A stretch of DNA of 64,000 bases from Clostridia bacterium (lineage in GTDB: Bacteria > Bacillota > Clostridia > Oscillospirales > SIG627): the NCBI GenBank assembly GCA_017507325.1, contig JAFWBD010000030.1:1-64000 (forward strand), read 5' to 3'. Positions within the stretch are counted from its first letter, which is position 1, and every line of letters starts with the position of its first letter. Shown here one piece after another: positions 25,146 through 34,602 of this stretch. Under the pieces are notes generated by a model. The model ran no database searches. It saw nothing but the letters and a program-made list of their open reading frames with translations, and had not been told where the DNA came from. A program made the position numbers and the translations under genes.

Positions 25146-26104
25146 GAAAGCCTCCTCTCGGCCTCCTGCAGTACACGGGAAAGAACCTCTTTTTCGTCTC
25201 CCTCCACGGTACAGCCCGCCGCGGCTCGGTGTCCGCCGCCGCCGAAATGAGCGCAAAAAGCGGCGGCATCAAAGGCCTCCTCACTGCGAACGGAGATCTT
25301 GAAGACCCCCGATTCCCGTTCCTTGAGCACGACGGAAACCAAAACGCCCTCCAGCTTTCGGATCACGTTGATCACCTGATCCAATTCCTCATAGGAGGCG
25401 CCCAGCCTTTTCTGCTCCGCCAAGGAAACCGAAAGATAAGCCACCCGATTGTCGGCAAAAAGGCCCACTTCTCTTGCCGCGTAGCCCTCGATCATCATTT
25501 CCTTGGGGGTCTTGGTTTCAAACAAGCGCTTATTGATCCGATAAAACGCCCCTTCTTCGGCAAAAGAAGCCAAAAGGGCGGCCGCCCGATAGCAGTTTTC
25601 ATTGGTATTGGAATAGCGGAAACACCCCGTATCGGAAACCAAAGCCGTATACAGCGCTTCGGCCAAATAAGCGTCCGGAGAAACGGGAAGATAGCCGATC
25701 AGATCCAGAATGATCTCCCCGCAGCTGGCAGAATCGGCATCCACGTAGTGATGCTTTGCCGAAACGGTGTTGATCCGATGGTGATCCAAGGCCAGATCGA
25801 TCCGATCGGCAAAATCAGCCCCGCAAAGCATTTCGGGAGAAGCAATATCCACCGTGATGAAAAAAGAAGGCTCAAAATCCGCCTCAAAGGCTTCCTTTTC
25901 CACCAGATAGGAAAAACGCTCCCCGAAGGGATCGGGACAGAAGATCGCCACCTGCTTTCCCATTTTCCGAAGCGCATGCCCAAGAGCGTGGGCAGAGCCG
26001 CAAGCGTCGCCGTCGGGAGAGCGGTGACACGCCACAAGGACCCGATCGACAACCGGGTCTTGAAGCAGATTGGCTATTTTTTTCAGTTCGATTTCATTTT
26101 TCAT
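25142..26104 (-). CDS. nrnA: DHH-family oligoribonuclease / pAp phosphatase
   Basis: 320 aa. N-terminal DHH domain: VACHRSPDGDACGSAHALG (first metal motif) and ALDHHRIN (DHH motif). C-terminal DHHA1 domain with the glycine-rich FGGGGHRAAAG. NrnA degrades short RNA oligonucleotides and 3'-phosphoadenosine-5'-phosphate. The start ATG 26104 overlaps the end of rbfA by 11 bp; a TTG start one codon earlier is less likely. Confidence 0.93.
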   Translation of the reverse strand: MKNEIELKKIANLLQDPVVDRVLVACHRSPDGDACGSAHALGHALRKMGKQVAIFCPDPFGERFSYLVEKEAFEADFEPSFFITVDIASPEMLCGADFADRIDLALDHHRINTVSAKHHYVDADSASCGEIILDLIGYLPVSPDAYLAEALYTALVSDTGCFRYSNTNENCYRAAALLASFAEEGAFYRINKRLFETKTPKEMMIEGYAAREVGLFADNRVAYLSVSLAEQKRLGASYEELDQVINVIRKLEGVLVSVVLKERESGVFKISVRSEEAFDAAAFCAHFGGGGHRAAAGCTVEGDEKEVLSRVLQEAERRLS

Positions 26105-26438
26105 CAATCTTTAATTCCTTCAGCACCTCGGCAATATGCGCTCCGTGCTCGGCAGAACGATCGTGAATGAAGATCAATTCGGGGGTTTGGCGAAGATTCA
26201 GTTTGGCGGCAAGGCAGGTGCGGATATATCCCGCCGCGCTTTCCAGACCCTTCTGCACCTCCGCGGGCGAACCGGTAATGGTTCCGAAATACACCTTGGC
26301 GTATTTCAGATCCGGTGTTACCCGAGCGGCATTCACCGTGACAAAAGCGGAGCTGACGCGGGGATCCTTCACGTTACGGATGATCTCTTCCAAAGCGTGA
26401 GCCACCGAATCGGAAATCCGCTCCAATCTATGATTCAT
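26094..26438 (-). CDS. rbfA: Ribosome-binding factor A
   Basis: 114 aa, usual length. KH-type fold with RISDSVAHALEEIIRNVKDPR near the N-terminus and the conserved FVTVNAARVTPDLKYAKVYF. RbfA matures the 30S subunit 16S rRNA 5' end. It follows infB by 14 bp in the classic order. Confidence 0.95.
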   Translation of the reverse strand: MNHRLERISDSVAHALEEIIRNVKDPRVSSAFVTVNAARVTPDLKYAKVYFGTITGSPAEVQKGLESAAGYIRTCLAAKLNLRQTPELIFIHDRSAEHGAHIAEVLKELKIDEK

Positions 26439-26452
26439 AATACCTCTTTATT

Positions 26453-28993
26453 TCAGTTCTTGATTTCTTCCATCACGTAGGCTTCCAAAACGTCACCCAC
26501 GTGAATATCGTTGAATTTTTCCAGGCCGATACCGCACTCGTAGCCCTGAGCCACTTCCTTGGCATCATCTTTGAATCGCTTCAGAGAAGAAATCTTGTCC
26601 TCAAAAATGACCACGCTGTCACGAAGCACGCGGATCATGGCGTTGCGGGCGATCTTTCCGTCCAAAACGTAAGAACCGGCAATCACACCCACACCGGGCA
26701 CGCGAATGGTTTGGCGAACCTCTGCCTGACCCAAAACGTTTTCCTTGAAGGTGGGGGCAAGCATACCCTTCATAGCCTTTTCGATCTCCTCCAGGCACTC
26801 GTAGATAATGCGGTAGGTGCGGATATCCACTCCCTGAAGGGCGGCGCTTTCCGTAGCACCGCGATCGGGACGGACGTTAAAGCCCACGATAATGGCATCG
26901 GAGGCGGCGGCCAGCATCACGTCGTTCTCGGTGATGCCGCCCACGGCATTGTGGATGACCTTCACCTTCACCTCTTCGCAGGAGAGCTTCTCCAGGGAAG
27001 CCTTGACGGCCTCCGCACTGCCCTGCACGTCAGCCTTGACGATGATATTCAGATTCTTCACGCCTTCCTTCATCTGGCTGAAGAAATCCTCCAGGCTCAC
27101 CTTACCGTTGGCCTTGAATTCCTCTTCCTTCTGCTGGTTCTTTCTCTGATCGGCCAATTCTCTGGCCATTTTTTCATCCTTCACGGCGTTGAAGATATCG
27201 CCTGCACCGGGAACCTGATCCAAGCCGAGGATCTCCACGGGAACGCTGGGGCCGGCGCTCTTCATATTTCTTCCCTTATCGTCGGTCATGGCACGGACTC
27301 TGCCCACGGCACCGCCCGCAATGATCACGTCACCCACGTGAAGGGTACCGTTCTGAACCAGAACGGTGGCAACGGGGCCTCTTCCCTTATCCAATTTGGC
27401 TTCGATAACGGCACCCTTGGCCTCGCGGTTGGGGTTGGCCTTCAGATCGGCCATCTCGGCCACCAGAAGGATATTCTCCAAAAGATCGGGAATTCCCTTT
27501 TTGGTCAAAGCGGAAACGGGAACGCAGATCACGTCGCCTCCCCATTCCTCGGGTACCAGATCGTACTTGGTCAATTCCTGCTTGATGGTATCGGGATTGG
27601 CACCGGGCTTATCCATTTTATTGATGGCAACGATGATGGAGACCCCTGCGGCTTTGGCGTGGTTAATGGCCTCTACAGTCTGGGGCATAATACCGTCATC
27701 GGCGGCCACCACCAGAATGGCAATATCGGTCAATTGAGCGCCGCGGGCGCGCATAGCGGTAAAGGCGGCGTGGCCGGGAGTATCCAGGAAGGTGATGGGC
27801 TTGCCCTCCACCTCGATGCGGTAGGCACCGATGTGCTGGGTGATACCGCCTGCCTCGCCTGCGGTAACGTTGGCGTGGCGAATGGCATCCAGAATGGAGG
27901 TCTTACCGTGGTCAACGTGACCCATTACCACCACAACGGGGCTTCTGGTCTCCAATTCTTCTTCTCCGTCGGCTCTTTCGTCAATGAGCTTTTCTTCGAT
28001 GGTTACCACCTTCAGGGGCTGTGCCTCACTGCCGAATTCATCGGCAACCAAGGCGGCCGTATCGAAATCAATGCTCTGGTTGGCCGTTGCCATAGCGCCC
28101 ATCATCATCAATTTTTTCATGACGTCGGCCGTGGTAACACGCAATTCCTTGGCCAGATCGGAAACCACAACGCTCTCGGGCAAAAAGATCTGCGCGGGAA
28201 CGGTGGCTCTCACCACCTCGTGGGCGTGCTTCTTCTTTTCGCCGCGGCGGGGACGGCGGATCTGAGGACGGCGGCGGGAGGAATCGCTTCCGAATTCATA
28301 GTTCTTCTCATCATATTTGGAAAGATCGATATCCACGATTTTGGTATCGATGATACGGGTTTCCTTCTTTTTGGCAACGAATTCCGTTTTGGGTCCGTCG
28401 AAAACGGGGGTAAATCCTGCGGAGGGAGCGCGCTTTTCACCCTTGTCTTCACGTTTTTTATCCTTCTTATCTGCCTGTCCGGGACGGGCGGAGGCAAAAC
28501 GGTCGTTTTTCTCCTGCTTTTTCTTGTCGGAATGTTGCTTCTCGGCGCTGTTCTTAGCAGCCTTTTCGGCAGCAGCTTTTTCCGCAGCAGCTTTTTCGGC
28601 AGCAGCTTTTTCGGCAGCGGCCTTCTCGGCAGCGGCCTTCTCGGCAGCGGCCTTCTCGGCGGCGGCTTTTTCGGCGGCGGCTTTTTCGGCAGCGGCTTTT
28701 TCGGCAGCGGCTTTTTCGGCAGCGGCTTTTTCCGCGGCGGCTTTTTCGGCAGCAGCCTTCTCCTCCTGCTCCTTTGCGGTGTCCTTCACCTTGTATTTTC
28801 CGTCAATGTAATCGTTAATATTCTCCACAACGTAACGATCCATCAATTTCTGCAGAGCATAGCTGACCTCGTCGGCATCCAAAACGCCGCCGGTCTGCTT
28901 GGTCATCCCCAAATCGGAAAATACCGCGGTCAAATCCTTCGATTTGATTTCAAGATCCTTCGCAAGTTGACTGATTTTCACTGTATCTGCCAT
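26453..28993 (-). CDS. infB: Translation initiation factor IF-2
   Basis: 846 aa. Residues 1-60 are an IF2_N domain ([20 protein letters not shown]). A long linker is dominated by about 13 tandem copies of AAAEK (see 28556-28760). A second IF2_N domain ([19 protein letters not shown]) precedes the GTPase domain with GHVDHGKTS near 355, DTPGHAAF and NKMDKPG. Domains II-IV end in [14 protein letters not shown]-2 brings initiator fMet-tRNA to the ribosome. GGAGG precedes the start. The repeat linker is unusually regular and may vary in length between strains. Confidence 0.97.
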   Translation of the reverse strand: MADTVKISQLAKDLEIKSKDLTAVFSDLGMTKQTGGVLDADEVSYALQKLMDRYVVENINDYIDGKYKVKDTAKEQEEKAAAEKAAAEKAAAEKAAAEKAAAEKAAAEKAAAEKAAAEKAAAEKAAAEKAAAEKAAAEKAAAEKAAKNSAEKQHSDKKKQEKNDRFASARPGQADKKDKKREDKGEKRAPSAGFTPVFDGPKTEFVAKKKETRIIDTKIVDIDLSKYDEKNYEFGSDSSRRRPQIRRPRRGEKKKHAHEVVRATVPAQIFLPESVVVSDLAKELRVTTADVMKKLMMMGAMATANQSIDFDTAALVADEFGSEAQPLKVVTIEEKLIDERADGEEELETRSPVVVVMGHVDHGKTSILDAIRHANVTAGEAGGITQHIGAYRIEVEGKPITFLDTPGHAAFTAMRARGAQLTDIAILVVAADDGIMPQTVEAINHAKAAGVSIIVAINKMDKPGANPDTIKQELTKYDLVPEEWGGDVICVPVSALTKKGIPDLLENILLVAEMADLKANPNREAKGAVIEAKLDKGRGPVATVLVQNGTLHVGDVIIAGGAVGRVRAMTDDKGRNMKSAGPSVPVEILGLDQVPGAGDIFNAVKDEKMARELADQRKNQQKEEEFKANGKVSLEDFFSQMKEGVKNLNIIVKADVQGSAEAVKASLEKLSCEEVKVKVIHNAVGGITENDVMLAAASDAIIVGFNVRPDRGATESAALQGVDIRTYRIIYECLEEIEKAMKGMLAPTFKENVLGQAEVRQTIRVPGVGVIAGSYVLDGKIARNAMIRVLRDSVVIFEDKISSLKRFKDDAKEVAQGYECGIGLEKFNDIHVGDVLEAYVMEEIKN
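28556..28760 (-). repeat. 15-bp tandem repeat inside infB (VNTR-like)
   Basis: About 13 tandem 15-bp units encode Ala-Ala-Ala-Glu-Lys. Units differ only at synonymous positions (GCA/GCG/GCC, AAA/AAG), so the peptide is conserved while the DNA is slightly diverged. The encoded stretch should form a long alternating-charge helix. Confidence 0.9.
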
Positions 28994-29011
28994 AAAATCC
29001 CTCCAAACGCT

Positions 29012-29314
29012 TCACAAAGAAGCCAAAACTAAATTCAAAAACTCATGCGGGACAGAAGCGCAAACCGTTTCTGCCTGCTTGCCCAGACATTGCCCGAATT
29101 CCGCCTTGGTCAGCGAGATCCGTTTGACGGGAACCCCCCGATGCTCGGCAAGAGAAGCAATTTTCTTTTCCGCGTTTTCCGCGGCATCCGAGGCCAGGAG
29201 AACCACGGCGGCCTTCCCCTTGCGGATCTCCTCCTTCACCAGATACACTCCGGTGGTGATCCGACCCGCACGGCAAACCAAGCCCAAGGCTCCGGCAATT
29301 CTTTCCTTACTCAT
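29012..29314 (-). CDS. rplGA: L7Ae-family RNA-binding protein (YlxQ)
   Basis: 100 aa. L7Ae/L30e/S12e fold pattern: ALGLVCRAGRITTGVYLVKE, AAVVLLASDAAENAEKK and VPVKRISLTKAEFGQCLGK. Members bind kink-turn RNA; the function of YlxQ in Firmicutes is still ill-defined. It overlaps rnpM by 8 bp and precedes infB by 18 bp, the standard arrangement. Confidence 0.9.
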   Translation of the reverse strand: MSKERIAGALGLVCRAGRITTGVYLVKEEIRKGKAAVVLLASDAAENAEKKIASLAEHRGVPVKRISLTKAEFGQCLGKQAETVCASVPHEFLNLVLASL

Positions 29315-29573
29315 TCCGCAAGCTTTCCTCCAGAGCCAAATAGATCTCCTCGGGAATCGAAACCTCTAAATTCTTTTCCAGCCGCTTTGCCTTTTTGGCC
29401 TTGGAAAGACAGCTTTTCTTCGGGCAGAGATAAACTCCGCGACCATTGGCCTTTCCCGTTTCGTCCAAAAGGATCTGCCCCTCGGGGGTTCGGACCACAC
29501 GGACGAATTCCTTTTTCGGCTTTTGCTCGTTACAGCCCACACAGCGGCGAAGCGGTACTTTTTTCACCTTCAT
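29307..29573 (-). CDS. rnpM: RNase P modulator RnpM (YlxR/DUF448)
   Basis: 88 aa. The motif VPLRRCVGCNEQKPKKEFVR and the later KANGRGVYLCPKKSCLSKA are diagnostic of the YlxR family, recently named RnpM for its effect on RNase P in B. subtilis. It follows nusA after 2 bp. Confidence 0.93.
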   Translation of the reverse strand: MKVKKVPLRRCVGCNEQKPKKEFVRVVRTPEGQILLDETGKANGRGVYLCPKKSCLSKAKKAKRLEKNLEVSIPEEIYLALEESLRNE

Positions 29574-29575
29574 GC

Positions 29576-30598
29576 TTATGCCTTGATATCGATCTTGTAG
29601 CCGGTCAATTTGGCCGCCAGGCGAACGTTCTGCCCTTCCTTACCGATGGCAAGAGAGAGCTGCTCGGGAGCCACGGTAACAAGCGCAGATCTTCCTTCTG
29701 CCAGCTCCACGTCCAAAACGGTGGCGGGCGCAAGGCTTGCGGCGATAAAGCGTTCGGGCTCTTCACTGTATTTGATCAGATCGATCTTTTCCCCACGGAT
29801 CTCACCGAGAATGCTTGCGGTTCTCATTCCCTTCACACCGACACAGCTGCCCACGGGATCCACGTTATCATCGCGGGAATACACAGCCACCTTGGTTCTG
29901 CTTCCGGCCTCTCTGGCAACGGATTGAATGATGACTGTTCCGTCCTGGATCTCGGGGATCTCCAATTCGAAAAGACGCTTGATAAAATTGGGGTGGGTTC
30001 TGGAAAGCACGATCACGGGATTTCGGGTATCCTTTCTGACCTCGCACACGTAAACCTTCACGTGGTCGCCCACCTTGAAGCGATCGCCGGGGAGCTGCTC
30101 GGCACGAACGAGGGTTGCCTGCGTATTTTCGAATTCCAGGATCACGTTGCCCGTCATCCGTTCAATGATCACGACGGTACCGGTGATGATCCCTTCCGTC
30201 TTCTTTTCATATTCCTCGATCAAACGGCCGCGCTCTGCCTCACGGATGGCCTGCACAATGACCTGCTTGGCATTCTGTGCGGGAATTCGACCGAAATTCT
30301 TCGGCTTGAATTCATATTCCTGAATATCGCCGACCTTGGCTCTTTTGGACTTCTGGCGGGCAGATTCCAGATCGATCTCGCAGGAAGGATCCTGAACCTC
30401 CTCCACCACCGTCATCAAACGGTACATCTTCACGTTGCGCTTCACCGGATCGATCACAACACGGACGTTGGATTCATTGTTGTTTTCTTTTTTATAGCCG
30501 GTCAGAAGAGCGGCCTCTACCTTTTCCAGCATAAATTCCTTGGGAATTCCCTTTTCTCTCTCCAGTGCTTCCAGCGCATCAAAAAATTCATTGTTCAT
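29576..30598 (-). CDS. nusA: Transcription termination/antitermination factor NusA
   Basis: 340 aa. The start is the ATG of MNNEFFDALEALEREKG, with AAAGGA upstream; the 8-residue extension is rejected. N-terminal RNA-polymerase-binding domain, S1 domain (EGIITGTVVIIERMTGNV), then two KH domains (DPVGSCVGVKGMRTASI; LAIGKEGQNVRLAAKLTGY). The acidic C-terminal repeats of proteobacterial NusA are absent, as expected in Firmicutes. Confidence 0.96.
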   Translation of the reverse strand: MNNEFFDALEALEREKGIPKEFMLEKVEAALLTGYKKENNNESNVRVVIDPVKRNVKMYRLMTVVEEVQDPSCEIDLESARQKSKRAKVGDIQEYEFKPKNFGRIPAQNAKQVIVQAIREAERGRLIEEYEKKTEGIITGTVVIIERMTGNVILEFENTQATLVRAEQLPGDRFKVGDHVKVYVCEVRKDTRNPVIVLSRTHPNFIKRLFELEIPEIQDGTVIIQSVAREAGSRTKVAVYSRDDNVDPVGSCVGVKGMRTASILGEIRGEKIDLIKYSEEPERFIAASLAPATVLDVELAEGRSALVTVAPEQLSLAIGKEGQNVRLAAKLTGYKIDIKA

Positions 30599-30625
30599 AA
30601 TTTTGATCCTTTCCCGATTCAAAAC

Positions 30626-31114
30626 TTACAGATTTTCATATACCGTGGTGACCTTGGCCACCGCATCCTGCCCGAAGGACTTTTCTTCACCGTTTTCCAA
30701 GCCCAGAACCAGCCCCTCTTCTCCATAGGAAATGAGGGTTCCGACCAAGCTTTTTTTACCGTCCGCAGGGGCATACAGCTTCACGCAAACCTTTTTTCCG
30801 AGATAAAAGCGGAAATGCTCCGCACGGGAGAGCTCCCGCTCCAACCCCGCAGAGGACACCTCCAGATAATAGCTGTCCGAAATGGGATCCTCCCGATCCA
30901 GAATGGGGCTGAGCAATCGGGAGATCTTTTCGCAATCATCCAAATCGATGGCCTTGGTGCGATCCGTATTCTCAATGGTGACCAAAAGATTGAAATCCGC
31001 ACCCTCCTTGAAATAATCCACGTCCCAAAGCAAATATCCGGCTTCCTCCACCGGACCGCGGATGAGATCCTCTACCTTGGCGGCAATTTTACCGCGCCCT
31101 TTTTTTTCAGCCAC
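30626..31114 (-). CDS. rimP: Ribosome maturation factor RimP
   Basis: 162 aa, beginning with GTG after GAGGTG. The conserved stretch CEKISRLLSPILDREDPI and SDSYYLEVSSAGLERELSRA are RimP signatures. It assists 30S assembly. First gene of the long operon ending with truB; 27 bp before nusA. Confidence 0.94.
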   Translation of the reverse strand: MAEKKGRGKIAAKVEDLIRGPVEEAGYLLWDVDYFKEGADFNLLVTIENTDRTKAIDLDDCEKISRLLSPILDREDPISDSYYLEVSSAGLERELSRAEHFRFYLGKKVCVKLYAPADGKKSLVGTLISYGEEGLVLGLENGEEKSFGQDAVAKVTTVYENL

Positions 31115-31230
31115 GCTTCACCTCATAAAAAAAGTCCTAACACAGCAAAGTGAGTAGAGCGGAAATCCACTCTACTCCCATACAACCTTATCGTACCCTT
31201 ATTTTACCACAGTCACAAGAAAAAAGTCAA
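31115..31230 (-). promoter_or_regulatory. Promoter and leader hairpin of the rimP-nusA-infB operon
   Basis: Minus-strand -35 TTGACT (31225-31230), 18-bp spacer, -10 TAAAAT (31201-31206). The leader folds into GAGTAGAG/CTCTACTC with an inner GGA/TCC (31152-31177), about 40 nt before rimP. No U-run follows directly, so it is a leader structure rather than a terminator; NusA autoregulation of such leaders is known in other bacteria. Confidence 0.65.
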
Positions 31231-31320
31231 GAACTTTTTTGCTTTCTGTTGAAAAATTCCCGTTTTGGCATGATAATCATCACCGAAAACCGCCATCTTC
31301 GGTATTTTGCCTGCATGTTA

Positions 31321-31395
31321 CCGCAAGGAGAAGAGTCTCTTTGCGGCAAAAAGCCGTCCCTCCCACCGATCTTCGGGAAGAGACGGCTTTTTTTT
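31321..31395. terminator. Terminator(s) after the symporter gene
   Basis: AAAAAGCCGTC (31348-) pairs with GACGGCTTTTTTTT (to 31395), working in both directions. A second hairpin CCGCAAGGAGA/TCTCTTTGCGG lies at 31321-31346. Confidence 0.85.
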
Positions 31396-31423
31396 GCTCG
31401 GTATTCGGCCGAAAGAATTTGCC

Positions 31424-32989
31424 TTATGCCTCGATCTTGCCGCTGCGCACCAATTCAAAATCCTCCTCAATCTCCTTGGAGGGAGCCTTGGTGACAAGAG
31501 ATACCACTACGATGCAGATGGCAGAGAAGATGAAGGCGGGAAGCAATTCGTAAATGGCGAAAACACCGCCGAGCTTACTGATGAGAAGCTTCCAGATAAA
31601 GACCATGGCACCGCCGCTGACCATACCCGCCACAGCACCGGCACGGGTGGTTCTCTTCCAAAAGAGGGAGAAGAGCATCAAGGGGCCGAAGGTAGCACCG
31701 AAGCCTGCCCAGGCAAAGGAAACGATGGAGAAGATCACGCTGTCTTCATCCAAGGCGATCACCACACCTACCAAGGTGAGAACCAGCAGGGTGATGCGGC
31801 TCATCAGCATAACCTCTTTGTCCTTGGCATTCCTTTTCACAATGCCTTGGAAAATATTCTTGGCGAAGGCAGAGGCGGCAATGAGCAGATACGAATCGGA
31901 GGAGCTGATGGTGGCGGCCAGAATGCCGGCCATCACAAAGCCTGCAATAATAGGAGGCAAAAAGCTGGTGGAAAGGGTAATAAAGATGTTCTCGGCACCG
32001 GACTTGGTCAGATGCGCCACGGGGTAGAGGTGACGGCCCACGATACCGATAAAGACGGCAACGCCGAGAGAGATGACCACCCAGATCATAGCAATGCGAC
32101 GGGAGCGCTTCAATTCATCCTCCTTGCGGATGGCCATAAAGCGAAGAAGAACCTGAGGCATACCGAAGTATCCGAGACCCCAAGCCATTGCGGAGCAAAC
32201 GGTCAGAAGAGAATATCCTCCCGCCTCGCCGAAGACGGGCTTGCCGTTTTCCACAAGCTGGGTTCCCTCCTCCAAAACGGGGGTGGCAATGCCGAAAAAT
32301 TCCAAAAATCCGGGGATCTGCTTGGCGTTTTCCACCACGGCACCAATGCCGCCTGCGGAAATCACGCTGATGATCACGATCACCGTCAAGGCCGTCAGCA
32401 TGACGATGGCCTGCATAAAGTCGGAAATGCTCTCGGCCAAAAAGCCGCCCAGAAGGGTGTACAGCAAAACGAACACGGCACCCAGGATCAGCATAGCCTG
32501 ATAGGGCATTCCGAAGAGGGCGGAAAAGAGCTTGCCGCAGGTTACAAAGCAGCTGGAGGCATACACCGTAAAGAAGATCAGAATGAAAGCCGCGGAGATC
32601 AGCATAATCCACTTTTTGCTTTCACGGAAGCGGTTGGAAAAGAATTCGGGAAGGGTAATGGCGTTGCCCGCACGAACGCTGTAGCGGCGCAAACGGCGGG
32701 AAACGATCAGCCAGTTAAAATAGGTACCCACCGCAAGACCGATGGCGGTCCAGGCGGCATCGGCAAGGCCGCACCAGTAGGCAACACCGGGCAGGCCCAT
32801 CAAAAGCCATCCGCTCATATCGGAGGCCTCGGCGCTCATTGCCGTGACCCAAGGGCCGAGCGAACGACCGCCCAAGAAATATTCCTCGGAATTTTTGTTG
32901 GCGCGCTTGGCATAATACACGCCGATGAAAATGACCGCCGCCATATAAAGCACCATAGCGATCAAAATCTGAATGGAATCACCGTTCAT
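31424..32989 (-). CDS. putP: Sodium/solute symporter (PutP-like, SSS family)
   Basis: 521 aa, starting at MNGDSIQILIAMVLYMAAV after AAAGGAG. About 13 membrane segments. EEYFLGGRSLGPWVTAMSAE and ASDMSGWLLMGLPG are typical PutP signatures, so Na+-coupled proline uptake is the best guess; related members carry other substrates. The C-terminal tail is short and acidic. Monocistronic, with its promoter at 33044-33072. Confidence 0.88.
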   Translation of the reverse strand: MNGDSIQILIAMVLYMAAVIFIGVYYAKRANKNSEEYFLGGRSLGPWVTAMSAEASDMSGWLLMGLPGVAYWCGLADAAWTAIGLAVGTYFNWLIVSRRLRRYSVRAGNAITLPEFFSNRFRESKKWIMLISAAFILIFFTVYASSCFVTCGKLFSALFGMPYQAMLILGAVFVLLYTLLGGFLAESISDFMQAIVMLTALTVIVIISVISAGGIGAVVENAKQIPGFLEFFGIATPVLEEGTQLVENGKPVFGEAGGYSLLTVCSAMAWGLGYFGMPQVLLRFMAIRKEDELKRSRRIAMIWVVISLGVAVFIGIVGRHLYPVAHLTKSGAENIFITLSTSFLPPIIAGFVMAGILAATISSSDSYLLIAASAFAKNIFQGIVKRNAKDKEVMLMSRITLLVLTLVGVVIALDEDSVIFSIVSFAWAGFGATFGPLMLFSLFWKRTTRAGAVAGMVSGGAMVFIWKLLISKLGGVFAIYELLPAFIFSAICIVVVSLVTKAPSKEIEEDFELVRSGKIEA

Positions 32990-33043
32990 ATTCAGTCTCC
33001 TTTTCTGCATCAAGAATCGTTTTTTGAATAAAAAAGTTTTTTA

Positions 33044-33072
33044 ATTTTATCACACTTTTTTTCGAAAAGCAA
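33044..33072 (-). promoter_or_regulatory. Promoter of the symporter gene
   Basis: Minus-strand -35 TTGCTT (33067-33072), 17-bp spacer, -10 TAAAAT (33044-33049). Confidence 0.6.
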
Positions 33073-33191
33073 CATTTTTTCAAAAAATATGAATTTTTTT
33101 GCAAAAAAATCATCTCATCACGCCGAAAAAAGGAAAGAAATCCGTTTTTTGAAGTCCCCGAAAAAAACGCATCAAAAAAAGCAAAACGCTC

Positions 33192-33220
33192 TTTACTTTT
33201 CTTGCTTTTTGACTTATAAT
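33192..33220 (+). promoter_or_regulatory. Promoter of the glycosidase-like gene
   Basis: -35 TTTACT (33192-33197), 17-bp spacer, -10 TATAAT (33215-33220), 32 bp before the ATG. Confidence 0.6.
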
Positions 33221-33251
33221 CAAAAAAATTGCATTTTTGGAGGAAAGCAAT

Positions 33252-34544
33252 ATGCAGAAAAAGCTTTTTGCTCGCCACCCCATCGGAAATCCCGATCGGA
33301 CCTGGCGACAGGACCATTTTCTTTTGGGTGTTTCAAACCCCGGCCCCACCGGTCTTGAGGTAAGAGATCCCATCCGTTTGGAAAAGACCCGAAGAGGTGT
33401 GGAAACCGCCGTAAAGGCAGGCTTCAATCTGCTGGAAATGCTGTGGGCCAGTCCCGAGCAAGGCTTGGAGATCCTGCGCACCGCCGAGAGATTGGGTGCC
33501 AAGGTGGTTTATCAAAACCTTCGCCGCTTCGGTGGTATGGGCTTCACAAAAAAATTTCTCAACGAGGACAACGACCTTGCGGGCACCATCCGTGATACCA
33601 AGCAGTGGAATTGCATTGCCGGCTACTACGTATACGACGAGCCCATCAACGAGGATCAGCGCAAGGTAACAAAGGAGCTCATTGAAATCGTGGAAAAGGA
33701 ATGCCCTCACCTTCTCCCCTACACGGTTGCCGCCGCCAAGGATTATTACATCGATCCCCTGGCTGATGAGGTCAACCCCGCTCAGCTTTCCTTTGACAGC
33801 TATCCCTTCGGCAACATCGGCCAGCAATTGGAGGCCGCGGATCAATTGGATCACTGCAATCTGTGGCTGACCTTTGAGATCGCCCGCAAGGCCGCCGAGC
33901 GCATCAGTGCCCCCTTCTGGTTCTATTATCAGGGCCACGAATTGTTCTATCATCCCAGCTTTGACCGCTATACCTTCGCCGCCTCCCGTATGATGGCCAA
34001 CGCCGCCATTTTGTACGGCGCCAAGCAGATCTCCAGCTACGTGGAATTCGACGGTTACGTGGATCCCGCCACGGGCGGCCCCGGCGTTCACTTCGAGGAG
34101 CAAAAGACTCTCAACGAGGAGACCGCCAACCTGGGCAACACGCTGATGGCTCTGCACTGCAAGCGCGTGATTCACGATAAGAGCGTGGTGCTCCTTTCCA
34201 AATACAAGGAAGAGTGGGAGAAAACCGTCCTCACCATGGCAGACAGCGAATATCTGGAGGGCGAATTGCCCCACCGTCTCTCCGTTTCCGAAATGGAGGA
34301 TGAATACGGCCACCGTTACCTTGCGGTGCTCAACCGTGATTACCGTCAGGAGATCCACTACTGCTTAAAGCTCAAGGAGGCCTCCAACGTTTACCGCACC
34401 TCCGAGAAGGACGGTCAGGAGACCCTCGTATACAACGACGTATTGAAGCTCCGCGGTCATCTGTCTCCCGGAAGCATTGCCCTTTATCGACTCCAGCCCG
34501 CAGCAGACGAGCCCTACACCGTGGAATACTATCTGGATAAATAA
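33252..34544 (+). CDS. TIM-barrel glycosidase-like protein of unknown function
   Basis: 430 aa, start ATG 33252 after GGAGG. Soluble, without a signal peptide. The pattern AGFNLLEMLW, AKVVYQNLRR, IAGYYVYDEP and QLSFDSYPFG, ending strands of an apparent (beta/alpha)8 barrel, resembles clan-A glycoside hydrolases, with the DEP glutamate in the acid/base position. The C-terminal ~90 residues look like a small beta-sandwich (YLAVLNRDYRQEIHYCLKL). No named family was recognised with confidence. It stands alone with its own promoter and terminator, next to the glucuronate-isomerase operon, so a role in sugar breakdown is plausible. Confidence 0.5.
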   Translation: MQKKLFARHPIGNPDRTWRQDHFLLGVSNPGPTGLEVRDPIRLEKTRRGVETAVKAGFNLLEMLWASPEQGLEILRTAERLGAKVVYQNLRRFGGMGFTKKFLNEDNDLAGTIRDTKQWNCIAGYYVYDEPINEDQRKVTKELIEIVEKECPHLLPYTVAAAKDYYIDPLADEVNPAQLSFDSYPFGNIGQQLEAADQLDHCNLWLTFEIARKAAERISAPFWFYYQGHELFYHPSFDRYTFAASRMMANAAILYGAKQISSYVEFDGYVDPATGGPGVHFEEQKTLNEETANLGNTLMALHCKRVIHDKSVVLLSKYKEEWEKTVLTMADSEYLEGELPHRLSVSEMEDEYGHRYLAVLNRDYRQEIHYCLKLKEASNVYRTSEKDGQETLVYNDVLKLRGHLSPGSIALYRLQPAADEPYTVEYYLDK

Positions 34545-34552
34545 AAGCATCT

Positions 34553-34597
34553 TAAAAAAAGTCAGCTCCCCTTCCCTTTGGAAGGAGAGCTGTTTTT
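34553..34597. terminator. Bidirectional terminator
   Basis: AGCTCCCCTTCC and GGAAGGAGAGCT pair with a short loop; AAAAAAA precedes and TTTTT follows. It serves the glycosidase-like gene and the convergent uxaC operon. Confidence 0.85.
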
Positions 34598-34602
34598 ATC
34601 GC

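Noticed and set aside
28556-28760. CRISPR-like tandem repeat
   Set aside because: 15-bp units without spacers, in frame inside infB.
26501-29032. 843-codon open frame opposite infB with FFGSG repeats
   Set aside because: Mirror image of the AAAEK repeat region and IF-2 codons; no ribosome binding site or known motif.
31307-33031. 574-codon plus-strand open frame opposite the symporter
   Set aside because: Antisense shadow of a membrane protein gene; highly polar, no start signals.
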